Positions 1 to 11,987 of a stretch of DNA of 64,000 nt are shown here, piece after piece. The stretch covers positions 212,893,376 to 212,957,375 of the forward strand of contig CM070873.1 in assembly GCA_036365515.1 (NCBI GenBank). The letters are read 5' to 3'. The position numbers and the translations under genes are program-made. Every line of letters begins with the position of its first letter. Position 1 is the stretch's first letter. Under the pieces are notes generated by a model, which saw nothing but the letters and a program-made list of their open reading frames with translations, did no database searches and had not been told where the DNA came from. Source of the DNA: Torymus aiolomorphi (lineage: Eukaryota > Arthropoda > Insecta > Hymenoptera > Torymidae).

Positions 1-1427
1 AAGCACCTAGCAGGGGGTCAGCAAATAGACATTGAAGCGCTATTGACTAAGTTCACGGATAGATTCTATTTAACAGGAAATGCTATGCCCGCGACTAACG
101 TGATCGAGCATGAAATTCCGACCACTACAAATATTCCAATTAGTATTAAATAATTTAGGCACCCACCCATATTAAATGAAGAAATCAATAGACAGGTCAA
201 AGAAATGTTGGAAAAAGGGATAGTCGAGCCTTCGACAAGCGCCTACTCGGCGCCGGTATTCTGCGTTGACAAAAAACCGGGACCCGACGGCCAGAAAAAA
301 TTTCGGGTAGTAGTGGATTTTAGAAAGTTGAACGCCATTATTCCCGATTATAATCATCCGGTTCCTAATATAGCTGACATTTTGGATCAACTCATCAAAT
401 TAAAATTAAAGCTGAAGATGGGGAAAACGGCCTTTTCTTGTGAGCTCGGTCTATTTCATTTTGTTAGATCATCTTTTGGACTAAAAACTAGCGCACCAGT
501 ATTTTTATCACTCGTTCTTAAAGTAATAGTGGGTATGAAAAATGTAGTTCATTTTTTTATGACATTTGCATGTACTCTAAAACTTTTAGCGAACACATAG
601 AAACAATTGAGAAACTATTTGAAAAACTGCGCCATGCTAATTTAGTTTTGTAACCGGAGAAATGTGAATTTCTTAAACCGCAAATTAATTACTTGGGACA
701 TATAATTAGCAGTGACGATTTGCGCCCTGATCCGGAAAAACTAAAAGCAGTTAAAGAATTCCCAGTACCTAGGAATCAGAAAAATATTAAACAATTTTTA
801 GGTCTAGCTGGTTATTATCGGCGGTTCATTAACGGTTTTGCACAAATAGCCAAGCCTTTAACAAATCCACTTAAAAAAGAACAACAATTTATGTGGGACG
901 ACAGCGCGCAAACGGCATTTGAAACTCTGCGCGATAATTTATGCCAACCACCGATTTTGGCGCATCCGCATTTTGAAGAAAAGTTTTTAGTTACTACGGA
1001 CGCAAGCGGGTACGCGATCGGGGCGGTTCTATCACAAGGAGAAATCGGAAAGGATCGTCCTACAGCGTTCGCATCGCGCGCGTTGAATCAAGCGGAAAAG
1101 AATTATTGTACCTTTTCAAAAGAAGCATTGGCAATTGTGTACGCTATTAAGCAGTTTAGGCCATCTTTGTATGGAAATAGATTTACGCTGATAACCGACC
1201 ATAGACCGTTAGTTTGGTTAAATAATCATAATGACCCCGGATCAAGAGTCACGCGTTGGCGTCTAAAATTGTTAGACTACCAATTCGATGTAGTGTACAA
1301 GAAAGGTGAATTAAATTTAAATGCAGACGCTTTGCCTCGCAACCCAGTTGTCGAAAATGTATGTGTCGCAACGCGAGTGAGTATAGGGGGGGGGGGGGCA
1401 TGCTGCCGCTGGCAACCGAGCTGTTAA
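1..1427 (+). pseudogene. Ty3/gypsy-type reverse transcriptase-RNase H, decayed (TE1 pol, 5' part)
   Basis: Reverse transcriptase and RNase H of an LTR retrotransposon, entering from the left edge. Frame 1 reads from base 1 with an in-frame TAA at 151-153. It covers the N-terminal RT block (VVVDFRKLNA, about 310-340). The stretch normally holding the first catalytic Asp is missing: the reading jumps at about 405-425 into sequence that in relatives lies further on. The second catalytic block near 540-570 is frameshifted. From 693 to 1427 the frame is open again with GYYRRFI, then the RNase H motifs TTDASG and TDHRPL, then a connection ending NADALPRNP. A run of 13 G at 1386-1398 follows and the frame is lost. 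The same order of motifs occurs in TE2 at 13.7-14.9 kb, so this is a relative of TE2 but more decayed. It is not functional. Confidence 0.93.
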
Positions 1428-2100
1428 CCTGTCGCAGGCGCACCCAAACAATCAGATAGGTAATGCGCCGACCCTTATACACACAATGGATACGCGTCCC
1501 CGCGCCGGCCGCCAAGCCAGCGAAAGGTATAAGCAGGCCATTAAAACTCTCGCGCCGCGAAAAAGAAAGGTGGCCCCCATAGCCGAGGAAGTTTTGGAAT
1601 GCGCATGTCCTGTTGAAGATAACGAAATTGTCGCGTTCACTGAACCTCAGGACTCGGACGGCTATAAAAAAATGAAACGTTAGCTAGGCCAATGTCGCCA
1701 GGTGTTAGCGCCAGCAATACGGAAGAAAGCGAACCGCTCGTAAAATCAAGGGAAAATGGAAGTAGGGAAGCTACCACGCTTGGAAAACGTATCGCTCGGA
1801 GAACCCAAAGCCATTAAAACCAATAAAAAGATGCATTTTGTGTTGCCTCTCAGAGGAATTAGTAAAAATAGCCTTTCAGCAACTTTGGAAATTTTAGCGC
1901 GAGCAATTAATAAGTTGAATAAATTATTGAACGAAAATCAAATTGTCTCAATTAGCTTCGCAAAAAGTGAACATATCGAAAATTTAGATTTTAAAGATAT
2001 TTTAGGTTGCATGAGGATTAGTTAAAAATGATATGAAAATAATTATTTGCAAAGGACTCATACAACATCCGGAATAGAGTAAGAGAACGGATATAATACG
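1428..2100 (+). pseudogene. TE1 pol linker between RNase H and integrase
   Basis: Two open stretches, 1486-1683 (65 codons) and 1756-2025 (89 codons), lie between RNase H and integrase. They match the position of the linker in TE2 (about 15.0-15.5 kb). The first contains a basic patch (RKRKVAP) comparable in place to the basic RGRPRK patch in TE2. The second is mixed hydrophobic and charged, like the TE2 linker. The frame changes between the two. I infer they are pol segments rather than separate genes; no independent family was recognised. Confidence 0.6.
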
Positions 2101-3119
2101 CGAAGATCATTGTTCGGCAACGGGCGGCCATAAAGGCGTTACGAAAACGTTTAATTGCATCAAATACAAATTCCAAAGGGAGCATTTGAAAGAAGACATT
2201 CAAGCCTTTATTCAAAAATGCGTCCCTTGCCAATTAAAGAAATTAGTGAGGGTAAAAAAATGATTATTACTGACCATCCATGTATTCCATTTTTTACGGT
2301 GAGTTTGGATATAGTGGGGCCGTTGCCCAAAACTAGGGACAACTCGGAGTACATCTTAACGATGCAGGACCAATTTACGAAGTTCTCGGTTGGCGTCCCG
2401 TTGAAGAATCAAACGGCTATTTCAGTAGCCGACGCTTTCATTAAACGCTTTATCTGCACTTTCGGCGCTCCACAGGCAATACTCACTGATCAAGACACGA
2501 ATTTTTTGAGCAAGCTAATTAAACGCGTCTCAAAACGTTTAAAACCACTGCTTTTCACCCGCAATCTAACGGCTCGTTAGAGAGATCACACTCACCACTT
2601 AGTGAATTTTTAAAAATTTTTGCAACTAAAAATTTAGATTGGGACGAGTGGGTTGAATTAGCTATGTTTAATTTTAACACCGGTAAGCACGAAGGAACTC
2701 AGCACACACCGCACGAGCTTGTGTTCGGCCGACTAGCGCGCGTTCCTTCAAGTGACCCCCTGGAGCCGGAAGATTTGCTACCTACTTACTCGGGATATAT
2801 GACAGCTTTGGTAGAAAGACTGCATTTTTTGTAGGAAAACGCACAAGAAAAATTTTTGTTAGCCAACCAGCGATCTAAGAACTATTATGATAAAAAAGCA
2901 AATTCGAAAGATATTAAAATAGGAGATTTTGTATGGCTCCAAAGCGGGCCGAAACCGCATAAATTTGAAAATCAATACTCCAGGCCGTACTTAGTAATTG
3001 AGGTCTGGGAGAATGGAAACGTTAAAATTCAGATAAAAAAAAAAAAAAAACCAAAGTCGTGCATAGTAACCGCTTACGCTTATCGCATGTTAGACCGCAA
3101 GCACATCCTAAAAGCATAG
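2101..3119 (+). pseudogene. Ty3/gypsy-type integrase, decayed (TE1 pol, 3' part)
   Basis: Integrase of the same relic element. An HHCC zinc-binding region is readable in frame 2 from 2108 (GGHKGVTKTF, then CVPC near 2220). The catalytic core is in frame 1 from about 2260 (LDIVGP with the first Asp, then LTDQDTNF with the second). Frame 1 ends at 2580. The core continues in another frame with the QSNGSLER block holding the catalytic Glu (about 2560-2590) and the downstream TPHELVFG block. An in-frame stop follows near 2833. The C-terminal domain (GDFVWLQSGPKPHKFE) is open at 2856-3119. At least three lesions are visible, so the copy is dead. TE2 (15.6-16.6 kb) has the same motifs. Confidence 0.93.
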
Positions 3120-3164
3120 ACAAATGAAATAAAATTTAAAAATTTTTTTGAAAGATAACATATT

Positions 3165-3620
3165 ACTTTCATGTTTGCAGATAAGGTTTCTTCAAAATTT
3201 TACACACAATGGGTGTTTCATTCTTAGCAGTTAAAATTTTGTTCTCTTAAAATATGTTTTCAGTAACAAATTGTAATTTAAAACAAGCAGTAATGAGCAT
3301 CAAACTATGAATGAAGGTCTGCGGATTTCAGCTGCCCATTTTAGCATCCGCGCAAGTGGATGTGCTACGTTACTATTATGCAATCGGCACCAATTCCGCA
3401 CTGGTATTTGGAAATGCGTAAGAAGTGGTCTTTATCAAGAAAAATGGAGTGTGCTGACTTCCGTTAACACTGGATCCACGAAGCTATCAGCAAAAATGAG
3501 CAGAGAAAAATTACTGCAACTACAAGACGCGTATCAGCAGCTAACAGAATCCAACAGCGCGATAATATACGTAATAAATATTTTTAGACATTGAATTACG
3601 CAGTTTAGACGCCTTAACTA
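3165..3620 (+). pseudogene. env-like remnant, N-terminal part (TE1)
   Basis: Directly after pol comes a pyrimidine-rich stretch ending in AG at 3180, which looks like the splice acceptor that errantivirus-type elements use for env mRNA. A 95-codon open frame (3307-3594) follows, then a Lys-rich run near 3620 where a protease-cleavage site would be expected in an insect retroviral envelope. No family motif is strong, and the frame breaks at the Lys-rich run. The position after pol and the acceptor-like site are the main grounds for the call. It is clearly broken. Confidence 0.4.
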
Positions 3621-3803
3621 AAAAAAAAAAAAAGAAAAAGCGAGTTATTTTATGACCTTGCCGTTGTTCCAAGGGGGAAGGAGTACAACGTACCACCTAC
3701 TAGCTATGGTTATTAAATTATAAAGAAATTAATAGGGCAATGCGAGCATTGTGAAACGACAAGGTCAAAATAATGCCAGGCGAAAGAGAAACTACATGTA
3801 TAA
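3621..3803. other. Short spacer with a small imperfect inverted repeat
   Basis: After an A-rich run (about 3620-3634), tgaccttgccgttg near 3651 is mirrored imperfectly by cgacaaggtca near 3763. This could be a small MITE of about 120 bases, or chance. No gene is seen. Confidence 0.25.
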
Positions 3804-4311
3804 GAGGCGTTTCACGTCAGCTCTCCAGGCGCGGCGCGCGAGCGCGAAATCATGCTGTTTTCAGCTTGTGTTTGAAGGGCTAAGATGTATCTAAAAAAAT
3901 AATCCCCAAGTGATTTCGATGTATTTTTTCCTCAGCTTTCCGATGGTGCTATTAGTTTCTCAAAATTTTTCAATTCTAACCTCAAAAAAACATAAAACGT
4001 GTTATATCTCAAAAACTATATTTTTAATATTTTTTTTGACCTGCTAGATCGAAAGAGGAGGAAATTTTACATGGATATAGCCTTTTTGTACATAGGGGTT
4101 TTTTGATTTTTTCGAGATATTATTCAAGAAATACTTAGAATTGAAAAATTTTGAGAAACTAATAGCACCATCGGAAAGCTGAGGAAAAAATACATCGAAA
4201 TCACTTGGGGATTATTTTTTTTGGATACATCTTAGCCCTTCAAACACAAGCTGAAAACAGCATGATTTCGCGCTCGCGCGCCGCGTCTGGAGAGCTGACG
4301 TGAAACGCCTC
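3804..4311. mobile_element. Hairpin MITE with 175-base inverted arms
   Basis: The left arm, about 3804-3978, starts gaggcgtttcacgtcagctc. It is mirrored almost perfectly by the right arm, about 4137-4311, which ends with the complement. Each arm includes a GC-rich block (gcgcgcgagcgcgaaatc) in otherwise AT-rich DNA. The spacer is about 160 bases and non-coding. It sits inside the env-like remnant of TE1, so it inserted after or during decay of that element. Target duplication was not resolved. Confidence 0.85.
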
Positions 4312-4955
4312 ATAATCGAAAACGATTAAGCGAGCGAGAGCTTGGCTATCACATAGCAGTTTGAAAAATCCTTATTAAAAAAGTGATGAGCGGCCATGTT
4401 GAAACACCTAAAGGCTTGAGTTTGATTGGTATATATAGAATAGGCGCCAAGATTTGCTTTATGAATTGTCTGAGATTGAGAGGTTTGAATTTAAAAAAAA
4501 AATGAAATGAAATTGATTTTAGATAAAAAAAAATATAACTAAATCAAAATAGCATCGAAACATTTATTTTCAAATAAGAAAAACAAGCTGATTGGTCCAA
4601 ATAAAACCCACAAAGTTTGGAAATACGAAATATTTAAACTAAAAATATAAGTCATAAATAGTATTAATAACTTAAAATTTGGTGTTGTATAACAAAAGTA
4701 TTTAAATCTTATTTCTAGTTAACAATGAAGAACTATGAATACTGTTCTGATTACAGTTAAATTTCTAACCTCCAAATTTTTGGTATTGTAGGAATAAACT
4801 AAAATAAATTCAATCCATGTTTTAATTAAAAAATATTGGATAAATTTGTCGATGTTAAAAAATAAAATAAATTTTTTAATTCATAATATTTCAATATTAA
4901 TTGTATAGGTATAAGCAAGGTAAAGGAAGGGCGTGCGCAGCGCGCCTGAACTGGC

Positions 4956-4991
<36 letters not shown>

Positions 4992-4998
4992 AAAGATG
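4312..4998. other. AT-rich non-coding stretch with a 31-base A run
   Basis: No open frame or family signal. An A run occupies 4959-4989, preceded by a short GC-rich patch (gcgtgcgcagcgcgcc). The A run could be the tail of a retroposed insert, but no target duplication was found. Confidence 0.5.
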
Positions 4999-5039
4999 TA
5001 CCGTGGGGAGAGTACAAAATTGATACTAATCTTGATTTT

Positions 5040-5970
5040 ATCCTAGAAAGTTTGTATACATTAACAGATATCGTTTGCAAAACTCTAAACATCTCGTATC
5101 GAACTTATGCGACTTTCTGAATCAACAAAAGGTGCTGTTTACAAGGGTAGAATTAAATAAATTTTTGCTTAGCATAGAGATACGATGAGTTTAGCTTTGC
5201 CGTTTTTTCTATCAAATTTTGGAGCTGTTTTATTGGATCAGTTTGTGAACGTAAATATAGTTTACGTAAGTAATGACTTATTTATTGAAATTTTTGGCAC
5301 CGTTTACGGATAAGTAGGACATTTCTATTTATGTACGAAATTACATAACCTATTCCAGTTTTTTCAGACTAATTCGGATGATAAAACACTAAGTGCGTTA
5401 ATACAATATAGCAGTGACCGATTTAGGCGACTGTTATTCATTCTTATCAATTCAAGAAATGTAATGAAAGAAATACTTTCTTTCTTTGTGAAAAATGAGT
5501 TTTATGTGTAAAATATTATGACTTGTGAGAAAATGCTCTTAGCAAAACCTAATTACGAAAACTTATCATTGTATAACATACAGTTTTCACAAAGAAAAGA
5601 GCATTATTTTCAAAGAATGACTAGCAACATGTATGGCTTGTTTCAACTGTAAGTTAATTTAGATTAGAAACTGCGTGGAATTGACGAACAACAGGTATAT
5701 GGGTTCGACGGTGTTTATAATGCCAGGGACATAGTGGTACCTAATGTTAAACTGAACTTGTACAAGAATTATCTATTAAACAGTTAAAACTTCGCAAAAT
5801 AGTTTAATGTACACGCGATTGACATTCGAAATGAGATTTGAACAAAAGATTTGTTATGTAGGATATTTTATGTATTTCTTGCTCTGATTATTGGTAGCTT
5901 TTTAGGGATATTTACTTATTTAATTTCTCGCTTACTTGAAAATAAAGATAAAAATAAATTTGCGTTGTAA
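5040..5970 (+). pseudogene. Membrane-glycoprotein-like remnant (probable TE1 env, C-terminal part)
   Basis: Frame 1 is readable between scattered stops from about 5101 to a final TAA at 5968-5970. The last 38 or so codons form a strongly hydrophobic stretch (about 5866-5938) followed by a short charged tail. That is the layout of a single-pass membrane protein C-terminus. At least six stops interrupt the frame. It lies downstream of a gypsy-type pol and of the env-like N-terminal remnant, so the simplest reading is the rest of a retroviral-type envelope separated from its start by the 3.6-5.0 kb insertions. Family is not proven and the copy is dead. Confidence 0.4.
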
Positions 5971-6440
5971 TTTTGTAGGAGTATCGCATTACTCAGAATT
6001 GAAATCATCGCTGTTACCCGTTAAGTAATGGCTTAAAACCAGCGATGCATATATCTGTAACGCTGCGGTGTAAGGGTAAGGAAAATAAACGTTGTATTGG
6101 TATAGTATAAAAATTATGAATTATAATAGCATAACAATTATGAATTATAGTATTAAAATTATGAATTATAGTGTAAAAATTATTAATAGGGATTCTGTTA
6201 ACTTGGGGTAGAGAAAATTTGCCAGTAAAGAAAACTCGATTAGGATAAGATGCCTTCCTTCCAACTTTTTCTCTCTCAAAAATGTTTCCATCCCATCAGA
6301 ATCGAAACTAAATGCCCGAGGGAGTTTTCTCTCGCCAGCTATCGTTCTAGGTACATCGTGCTCATTGCAACCTTACACCACTACACTTTGCCCGCCAACA
6401 CTTAGTAATCGCCGATACAACGCAGCTCATACGACTCTAC
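5971..6440. other. Non-coding region, no recognised feature
   Basis: Includes three near-copies of a short aaattatgaattatagtat motif (about 6108-6185), then mixed sequence. If TE1 had a 3' LTR it should be near here, but no partner LTR is in the window to prove it. Confidence 0.4.
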
Positions 6441-6454
6441 CCTATTGAAAAAGT

Positions 6455-6844
6455 GCAGCTGATTATCAGCTGATAATCAGCTGATAATCAGGTCATAATC
6501 GTGCCAAAACGGCACCTGATTATAAACTGATTTTCACATGAAAATTTATCGTTTAAAATTTATTTATTCTTAATTATTATTATTTATTATTAGAAATTAT
6601 TATTATCGTTCGTCATAATTTAGGAATGTAAAATTAAAATTAACAACAATAAATGATAATAATAATTAATAATAAATGAAAATATCAACAGGATTTTCAG
6701 GTCAAAATCAGCTGATAATCAGATGATAATCACCTGACAGTCACCTTATAGTTACCCAATTCTCAGATGATTATCAGCTGATATGCACCTGAAAATCATG
6801 CTGATATTATCATTTATTAGTAATAATTATTATTATTAATTATT
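6455..6844. repeat. Palindromic ctgataatcag repeats and AT-rich block at the TE2 insertion site
   Basis: Units of the self-complementary motif ctgattatcag/ctgataatcag occur at 6459-6493 and again at 6708-6790. They flank an AT-rich core of ttattattaa runs that is itself roughly inverted (about 6555-6605 against 6640-6680). Overall it resembles a small foldback. TE2 inserted at its right edge; related 11-bp repeats lie on the other side at 38.95-39.05 kb. Confidence 0.55.
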
Positions 6845-6849
6845 GTTAG
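6845..6849. repeat. Target duplication of TE2, left copy (gttag)
   Basis: The five bases before the 5' LTR are gttag, and the same five follow the 3' LTR at 38836-38840. A 5-bp duplication is usual for Ty3/gypsy-type integrases of retroviral type (4-6 bp). Confidence 0.75.
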
Positions 6850-7611
6850 TGTTACGTCCGTGACATATCTCTAAAATCAAATTAACAATGCATATTTATC
6901 GCCAGTAATTTTCTGACATACAAATGTCGTATATGCGAATTTTGACAACGTTGCTTTTTAATGCAAGCAGCATCACGCCGAAGCGAGCGAACTTTACAAC
7001 GTTGAAATTTTTTAATACGAGGCAATCGTGACGTAGCAGTAGGTCATCAAACTTGCGTATTATATTTTCTTTAGAATCAGCATTTCGCAATGTGACTACC
7101 GAATTTAATACGATTGGAGACAATTACATTGCCAAATAAGATGATCTCAATCATCTTCAACCTAATTTAACCGCTTAATAAATACGGCGACTCTCAACAC
7201 ATAAATCAGTAATCGTGCAAAAGTCACGAGCTCCGTACCACTCCAGTCGACAAGAGGAGAAGCGAATATTTTATACGGGTCAAATACCCTACATTCAATT
7301 ACGAAGAGAATTTCTTATATCAATAATTTCAATAATCTATCGGTATTATATATTGTTTAACAAAGTTAATAAGTTGTAAATCGCATAGTCTTATTTATAA
7401 ACCTTATATCTTTCAATAAATAGTGCATCTAACTAATCAGCTGTTTATATTTACGAGAGCCTACGCCCAGAATAAAGGTAATATAAATCAAATATCAATT
7501 GAAAATATAATATATATATATATGTATATCATTCAAATATAATTTGAAGATAAACCATACAAATTTCAATACACATATAAGAGTAGATTCCTCGACACTC
7601 AAGACTTAACA
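6850..7611 (+). repeat. 5' LTR of TE2
   Basis: 762 bases, TG...CA ends. From ccgaagcgagcg (6974) to the end it matches the 3' LTR closely, with about ten differences counted by eye. The first 120 or so bases are only weakly similar to the 3' LTR start. It includes a short (TA)n near 7509-7525 that is hugely expanded in the 3' copy. The promoter and polyadenylation site should lie here; aataaa-like motifs occur near 7417 and 7473. Confidence 0.88.
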
Positions 7612-8459
7612 GTGGTTCCGGTAGCGATTGAAAATTAGTTCACTAGACTATTTAAAATAAAAGAAATAAAATAACTATTTTTCGGAACGTCACATTGGTT
7701 CCGGTACACAGTCGAACGAAAAGTTCGTTAGATCAGCTAAATCAAACTTTAAATGTTTTAAAGTAGATAAAATAAGCTTTTGAAAGACGAGGAAAATATT
7801 CTTATATAAATACAACTAACATAGAATAAGTCCGAGCTTCTTGCTTTGCAGTAAGAAGTTGGGGGGATCATTGTAGCATGAATCGCCCAAATTTCGGAAG
7901 TAAGAAAAATTTTTAACAACAAATTATATAACAAATTATAGCTGAAATAGCAAGTGAAAAGATAAATTTACAGAGTGAAATCAAGATATATTACGCGAAA
8001 ATAGCAGTCTAATACAAGTAAGAAATTGAAAAAAATCAATAATAAAAAGATATAAAAGTAAAACCAAAAGAAAATACTACAATAGATAAAACAAAATATC
8101 ATAAAGACAAATTATAATTACAAACAATTAAGAACAACGATCACATAAATCGAAAATACAGCACCCGAAAAATAAACATAGAATAATGATCAACGCAGCT
8201 CAAGAAAACGAATAATAATATTAAACAAATTGATCAATTAAATAAAAATTGCATAAATAAACATTACAGTTTAAACAATAAAAGATAAAACACTAAAAAC
8301 TAAGCAAAGGAAAAAATTTATAAAAGTGACAAATAAATAAATAAATTATATTGTGAAATAAACAATTACAAAATATATACAGAAAAATAGTGGAATTAAT
8401 AATAAAAACATATTTTAAAAGATATATTAAGTATAGTATAAACAAAGAAGTAATATGTC
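7612..8459 (+). other. Primer-binding-like site and leader of TE2
   Basis: One base after the LTR comes TGGTTCCGGTA (7613-7623), with the TGG that pairs with a tRNA CCA end. The same 11-mer recurs at 7696-7706. The tRNA could not be named. The rest is an A-rich leader, poor in open frames, up to the gag start at 8460. Confidence 0.6.
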
Positions 8460-8627
8460 ATGTCAAATCAGAAAGGTATAGAAAATAAGGGAAACGAAGG
8501 GATTATAACCAGACGGACTACCCAAAGAAATCCAGAACTTAAAAAGCAAGTAGATGATATAAATAAACAAACGAACATTTTTGAAAGAAGACCAAAAGTA
8601 CCAAGATCACCTCCAAATACACAATTA

Positions 8628-9921
8628 CGAGGGTCATTTGACAAGTACCTAGCCTCACCGCCAGATGGTGCCACTATCGCACCAGAAATACACTACAGTG
8701 CAGTATCTTCCTGTAAACGGTTACAAACGAAATTTCAGCCGGATCGGAGTTGTAGTTTATTTTTGAGAGCGTGTGAAAGCAAATGTGTCCGTTGATTTTT
8801 TAAAAAATGGAGAAAGAACAATATCGGTCGGTGATTCGATTCTTGTTTTTGGAAGGGAAATCGCGCAGTGAAATTAAAGAACGCTTGGATGCAGTGTATG
8901 GGGATGCTTCTCCTTCGATGGCGACCGTTAAATTTTGGCATAACGAGTTTCAACGTGGTCGTACGTCGGTTTTTGATGATCCACGCCCAGGTGCTCCGAA
9001 AACAGCCACTACGGAGGAGAACGTGACAAAAATACACGATATCGTTTTGTCAGACCGCCGATTAAAGGTGCACGAGATAGCTGCGATAGTAGGCATCTCA
9101 GAAGAACGCGTGTGGCATATCCTACATGAGATTTTAGGCATGAGGAAGCTGTCAGCAAGGTGGGTGCCGCGTTTGCTGACTGCAGACAACAAGCGCATCC
9201 GTATGACCAGTTCAGAGCAGTGTTTGGAGCTGTTTAATCGCAATCCAAAAGAGTTTTTGCGTCGTTACGTGACCGTCGACGAAACATGGATTCACTACTA
9301 CACTCCAGAGACCAAGGAGCAGTCAAAACAGTGGACCTTACCCGGTGTACCTGCTCCGAAGAAGGCGAAGACGGTCCCGTCGGCCGGAAAGGTGATGGCC
9401 ACTGTTTTCTGGGATTCTCAAGGTGTGATTTTTATTGACTATCTGGAGAAGGGCAAAACGGTCACAGGACAGTACTACGCCGAACTATTGAGCCGATTTG
9501 ACGCCGTGTTAGAAGAAAAACGGCCCCATTTGTCTAAAAAGAAAGTGCGTTTCCACCACGATAATGCACCGGCTCACACTTCTGCACTCGCCACGGCTAA
9601 ATTGGTCGAATTACGCTACGAACTGCTGCCCCATCCACCGTATTCTCCAGATTTGGCTCCGTGCGACTTTCTTTTGTTTCCGAACCTAAAAAATTCGCTC
9701 GCCGGGAAGAGATTCCACTCCAATAACGAAATAATCGCCGCCACGGAGGCCTATTTTGCAAACCAAGAGAAAACATTTTTTTCAACGGGGTTAAAAAAAT
9801 TGGAACACCGCTGGACCAAGTGTATTCAACTAAAAGGAGACTACATTGAAAAATAAATTTTATTTTTTGTAAAATTTTGGTGTTTTCATTTGTAGGCTAA
9901 GTACTTATCAAATGACCCTCG
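8628..9921 (+). mobile_element. Full-length mariner element, 1,294 bp
   Basis: Inverted termini: cgagggtcatttgacaagta at the left, mirrored with a few mismatches by the right end (tacttatcaaatgaccctcg). It is flanked by TA on both sides (8626-8627 and 9922-9923), the target duplication of Tc1/mariner elements. It contains a single open transposase. It lies in the gag of TE2; removing it with one TA leaves the gag frame open across the junction, so it inserted into a then-open gag. About 1.3 kb is the normal mariner length. Confidence 0.96.
8807..9856 (+). CDS. mariner transposase (Tc1/mariner superfamily)
   Basis: 349 codons, the usual mariner length, with no stop or frameshift. It cuts and pastes the element by a DD34D catalytic core. 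N-terminal helix-turn-helix DNA-binding domains cover about residues 1-110 (HTH_48-like, with FLFLEGKSRSEI). The WVPRLL motif is near residue 118. First catalytic Asp is in VDETW (about 157), second in HHDNAPAHTS (about 249), and the third Asp in YSPDLAPCDF (284), 34 residues after the second. The start at 8807 gives MEKEQ, a normal mariner N-terminus. Its intactness contrasts with the broken host gag and suggests a fairly young insertion. Whether it is active cannot be told from sequence alone. The subfamily is not assigned. Confidence 0.96.
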   Translation: MEKEQYRSVIRFLFLEGKSRSEIKERLDAVYGDASPSMATVKFWHNEFQRGRTSVFDDPRPGAPKTATTEENVTKIHDIVLSDRRLKVHEIAAIVGISEERVWHILHEILGMRKLSARWVPRLLTADNKRIRMTSSEQCLELFNRNPKEFLRRYVTVDETWIHYYTPETKEQSKQWTLPGVPAPKKAKTVPSAGKVMATVFWDSQGVIFIDYLEKGKTVTGQYYAELLSRFDAVLEEKRPHLSKKKVRFHHDNAPAHTSALATAKLVELRYELLPHPPYSPDLAPCDFLLFPNLKNSLAGKRFHSNNEIIAATEAYFANQEKTFFSTGLKKLEHRWTKCIQLKGDYIEK

Positions 9922-11987
9922 TAAATAGAACTTCATCGGATATCTACATTAACTCAAAAATACAGGAAAATGAGGAAATACTTTCAATTTCATCAACTTC
10001 AAAAATAGACCATAACGAACTAGATGCACAACATTCAGTCAAAAAACAGAATATTAAAAACCCCACACAAAAACAAGATATATCAAATAAAAATATAAAT
10101 AATCTTTTTATTCCGGAAATAAAACGGGATATATTATCACCAACAAATTTTCATACTCCAAACACACCAAGTCAGAGCCCAGCATTTTTTGAAGAATCAA
10201 TATATGTAGAAAACGGTAGGCAACACGACTACACGGATATAGAAGGATTTTTTAATGAACAAAGTTTGATTTTGGCTAGAGATAATACAAGTAATAACGA
10301 ACAGCCAGAAATTCAAATAAACGAAGATTTAATAAATCTAGAACCAGAAATGGCAAATCAAGCATTAAAATTACCACTTAAAGAAGTTGCAAAGTTAGTA
10401 CCGGATTTTGACGGGAAAAATATCCAACTAGAGGAATATATAGAAAAATTAAAACAAGCAAAAAGAATAATATCGAATAATGATGAATCGAACCTAGTAC
10501 AGATCCTCAAAATGAAGCTCAAAGGAGAAATTTATAGAGCATTAGCAAATGTAGAAATTGAAAGTATTGAAACTTTTATTAAAACAATACGTAAAATATA
10601 TCCATCAACGGATAATATACATTCATTATACGGAAACCTAACACAACAAATTCAAAAAATCAGATGAAGATGTACTATGTTTTGCAAACAAATTACGAGT
10701 GTTGGGTACACAAATAATAGAATTAAAAAAATTAGAACCTAATGTAACAGGAGAAATTCTAACAGAATATAAAACTAGATTAAAAACCGACATACTCAGT
10801 AGTTTTAAAAAAGGATTAAAACAAGAAATTAGAATCGAACTCGGAGAACACCAAAACATGGATAACGCAGTACAAAAAGCAATTGAAATAGAATCAAACT
10901 TAAAAAAGCAAAATAGCTTAAGAAATGATACTACAAGTATATTGTTTAATTTCGAAACTCCAATTCCAAACACAATTAAACAAGTTTTTTGCCAATTATG
11001 TAAGAAAATAAATCACGAAGCATTATTTTGCATGAAAGCTTCATGTGTTTATTGCAAAAGTAAGGAGCATGTATCATATCATTGCAGAACAGCTAAGCAC
11101 GTAATAAAATTAATTTGCAAATTGTGTAGTACGGAAGGCCACTCAATAGATGCGTGTAAGTTAAATAAGATGCAGAGTAATCATTGTCAATACTGCCAAA
11201 ATATGGGGCACGAGGTTACGCAATGTCCTACTATTACAGAATACGAGCTGTGTTGGAGATGTAAGTAAAGAGGACACGATCCGCTTACGTGCAATAATTC
11301 GGTAAGAATTACGGAAGTATGCGACGCCTGTGGCAGCGCGTCACACACAGCTAAAAATTGCCCGTCAGCATTGTGTAAGAGGTGCAACAACCTCGGGCAT
11401 TTAATGAAATACTGCACGATAAACAAAGGAACGATATGGTGCGCGATATGTGCAGATGAAGGTCACGAAACCGCGGATTGCGAGAACGTAAAAGTTTTAA
11501 TTATGCAAAATAGACAACAAAACTCTCAGAATAAAGAAGTTTGTCAATTTTGCGAGATGCCGGGGCATTCAGCAAAAACTTGTAGGAAAATAAGCAATAA
11601 CCAACAATGTACATTCCCAAGTAACAATTACAATGCCTTAAATAAATCCTATGAACATCGAGATAAAAATAGGGATGGATTTTTCCGAACAAATAACCAG
11701 AACAGCAATCATTTTTCAAGGAATTCAAACAGTAATTATCGGGGGAACTTTAATACACAAAGTATAAAATGCGAATATTGTAATTTCACCGGGCATACAT
11801 TGGAAGATTGTAGAAAATTAAAAAATCTGACGGCACAAATTAAATGCTCTTTTTGCAATAAAAATGGACATCAAATAAACAATTGCTATGAAATCAAGAT
11901 GCTACAAAATAAATTAGATACATTTTGTAAAATTTGTAAAAACACGAATCACACAACTGAGGAATGTGCGTCACGATCAGTACTTAA

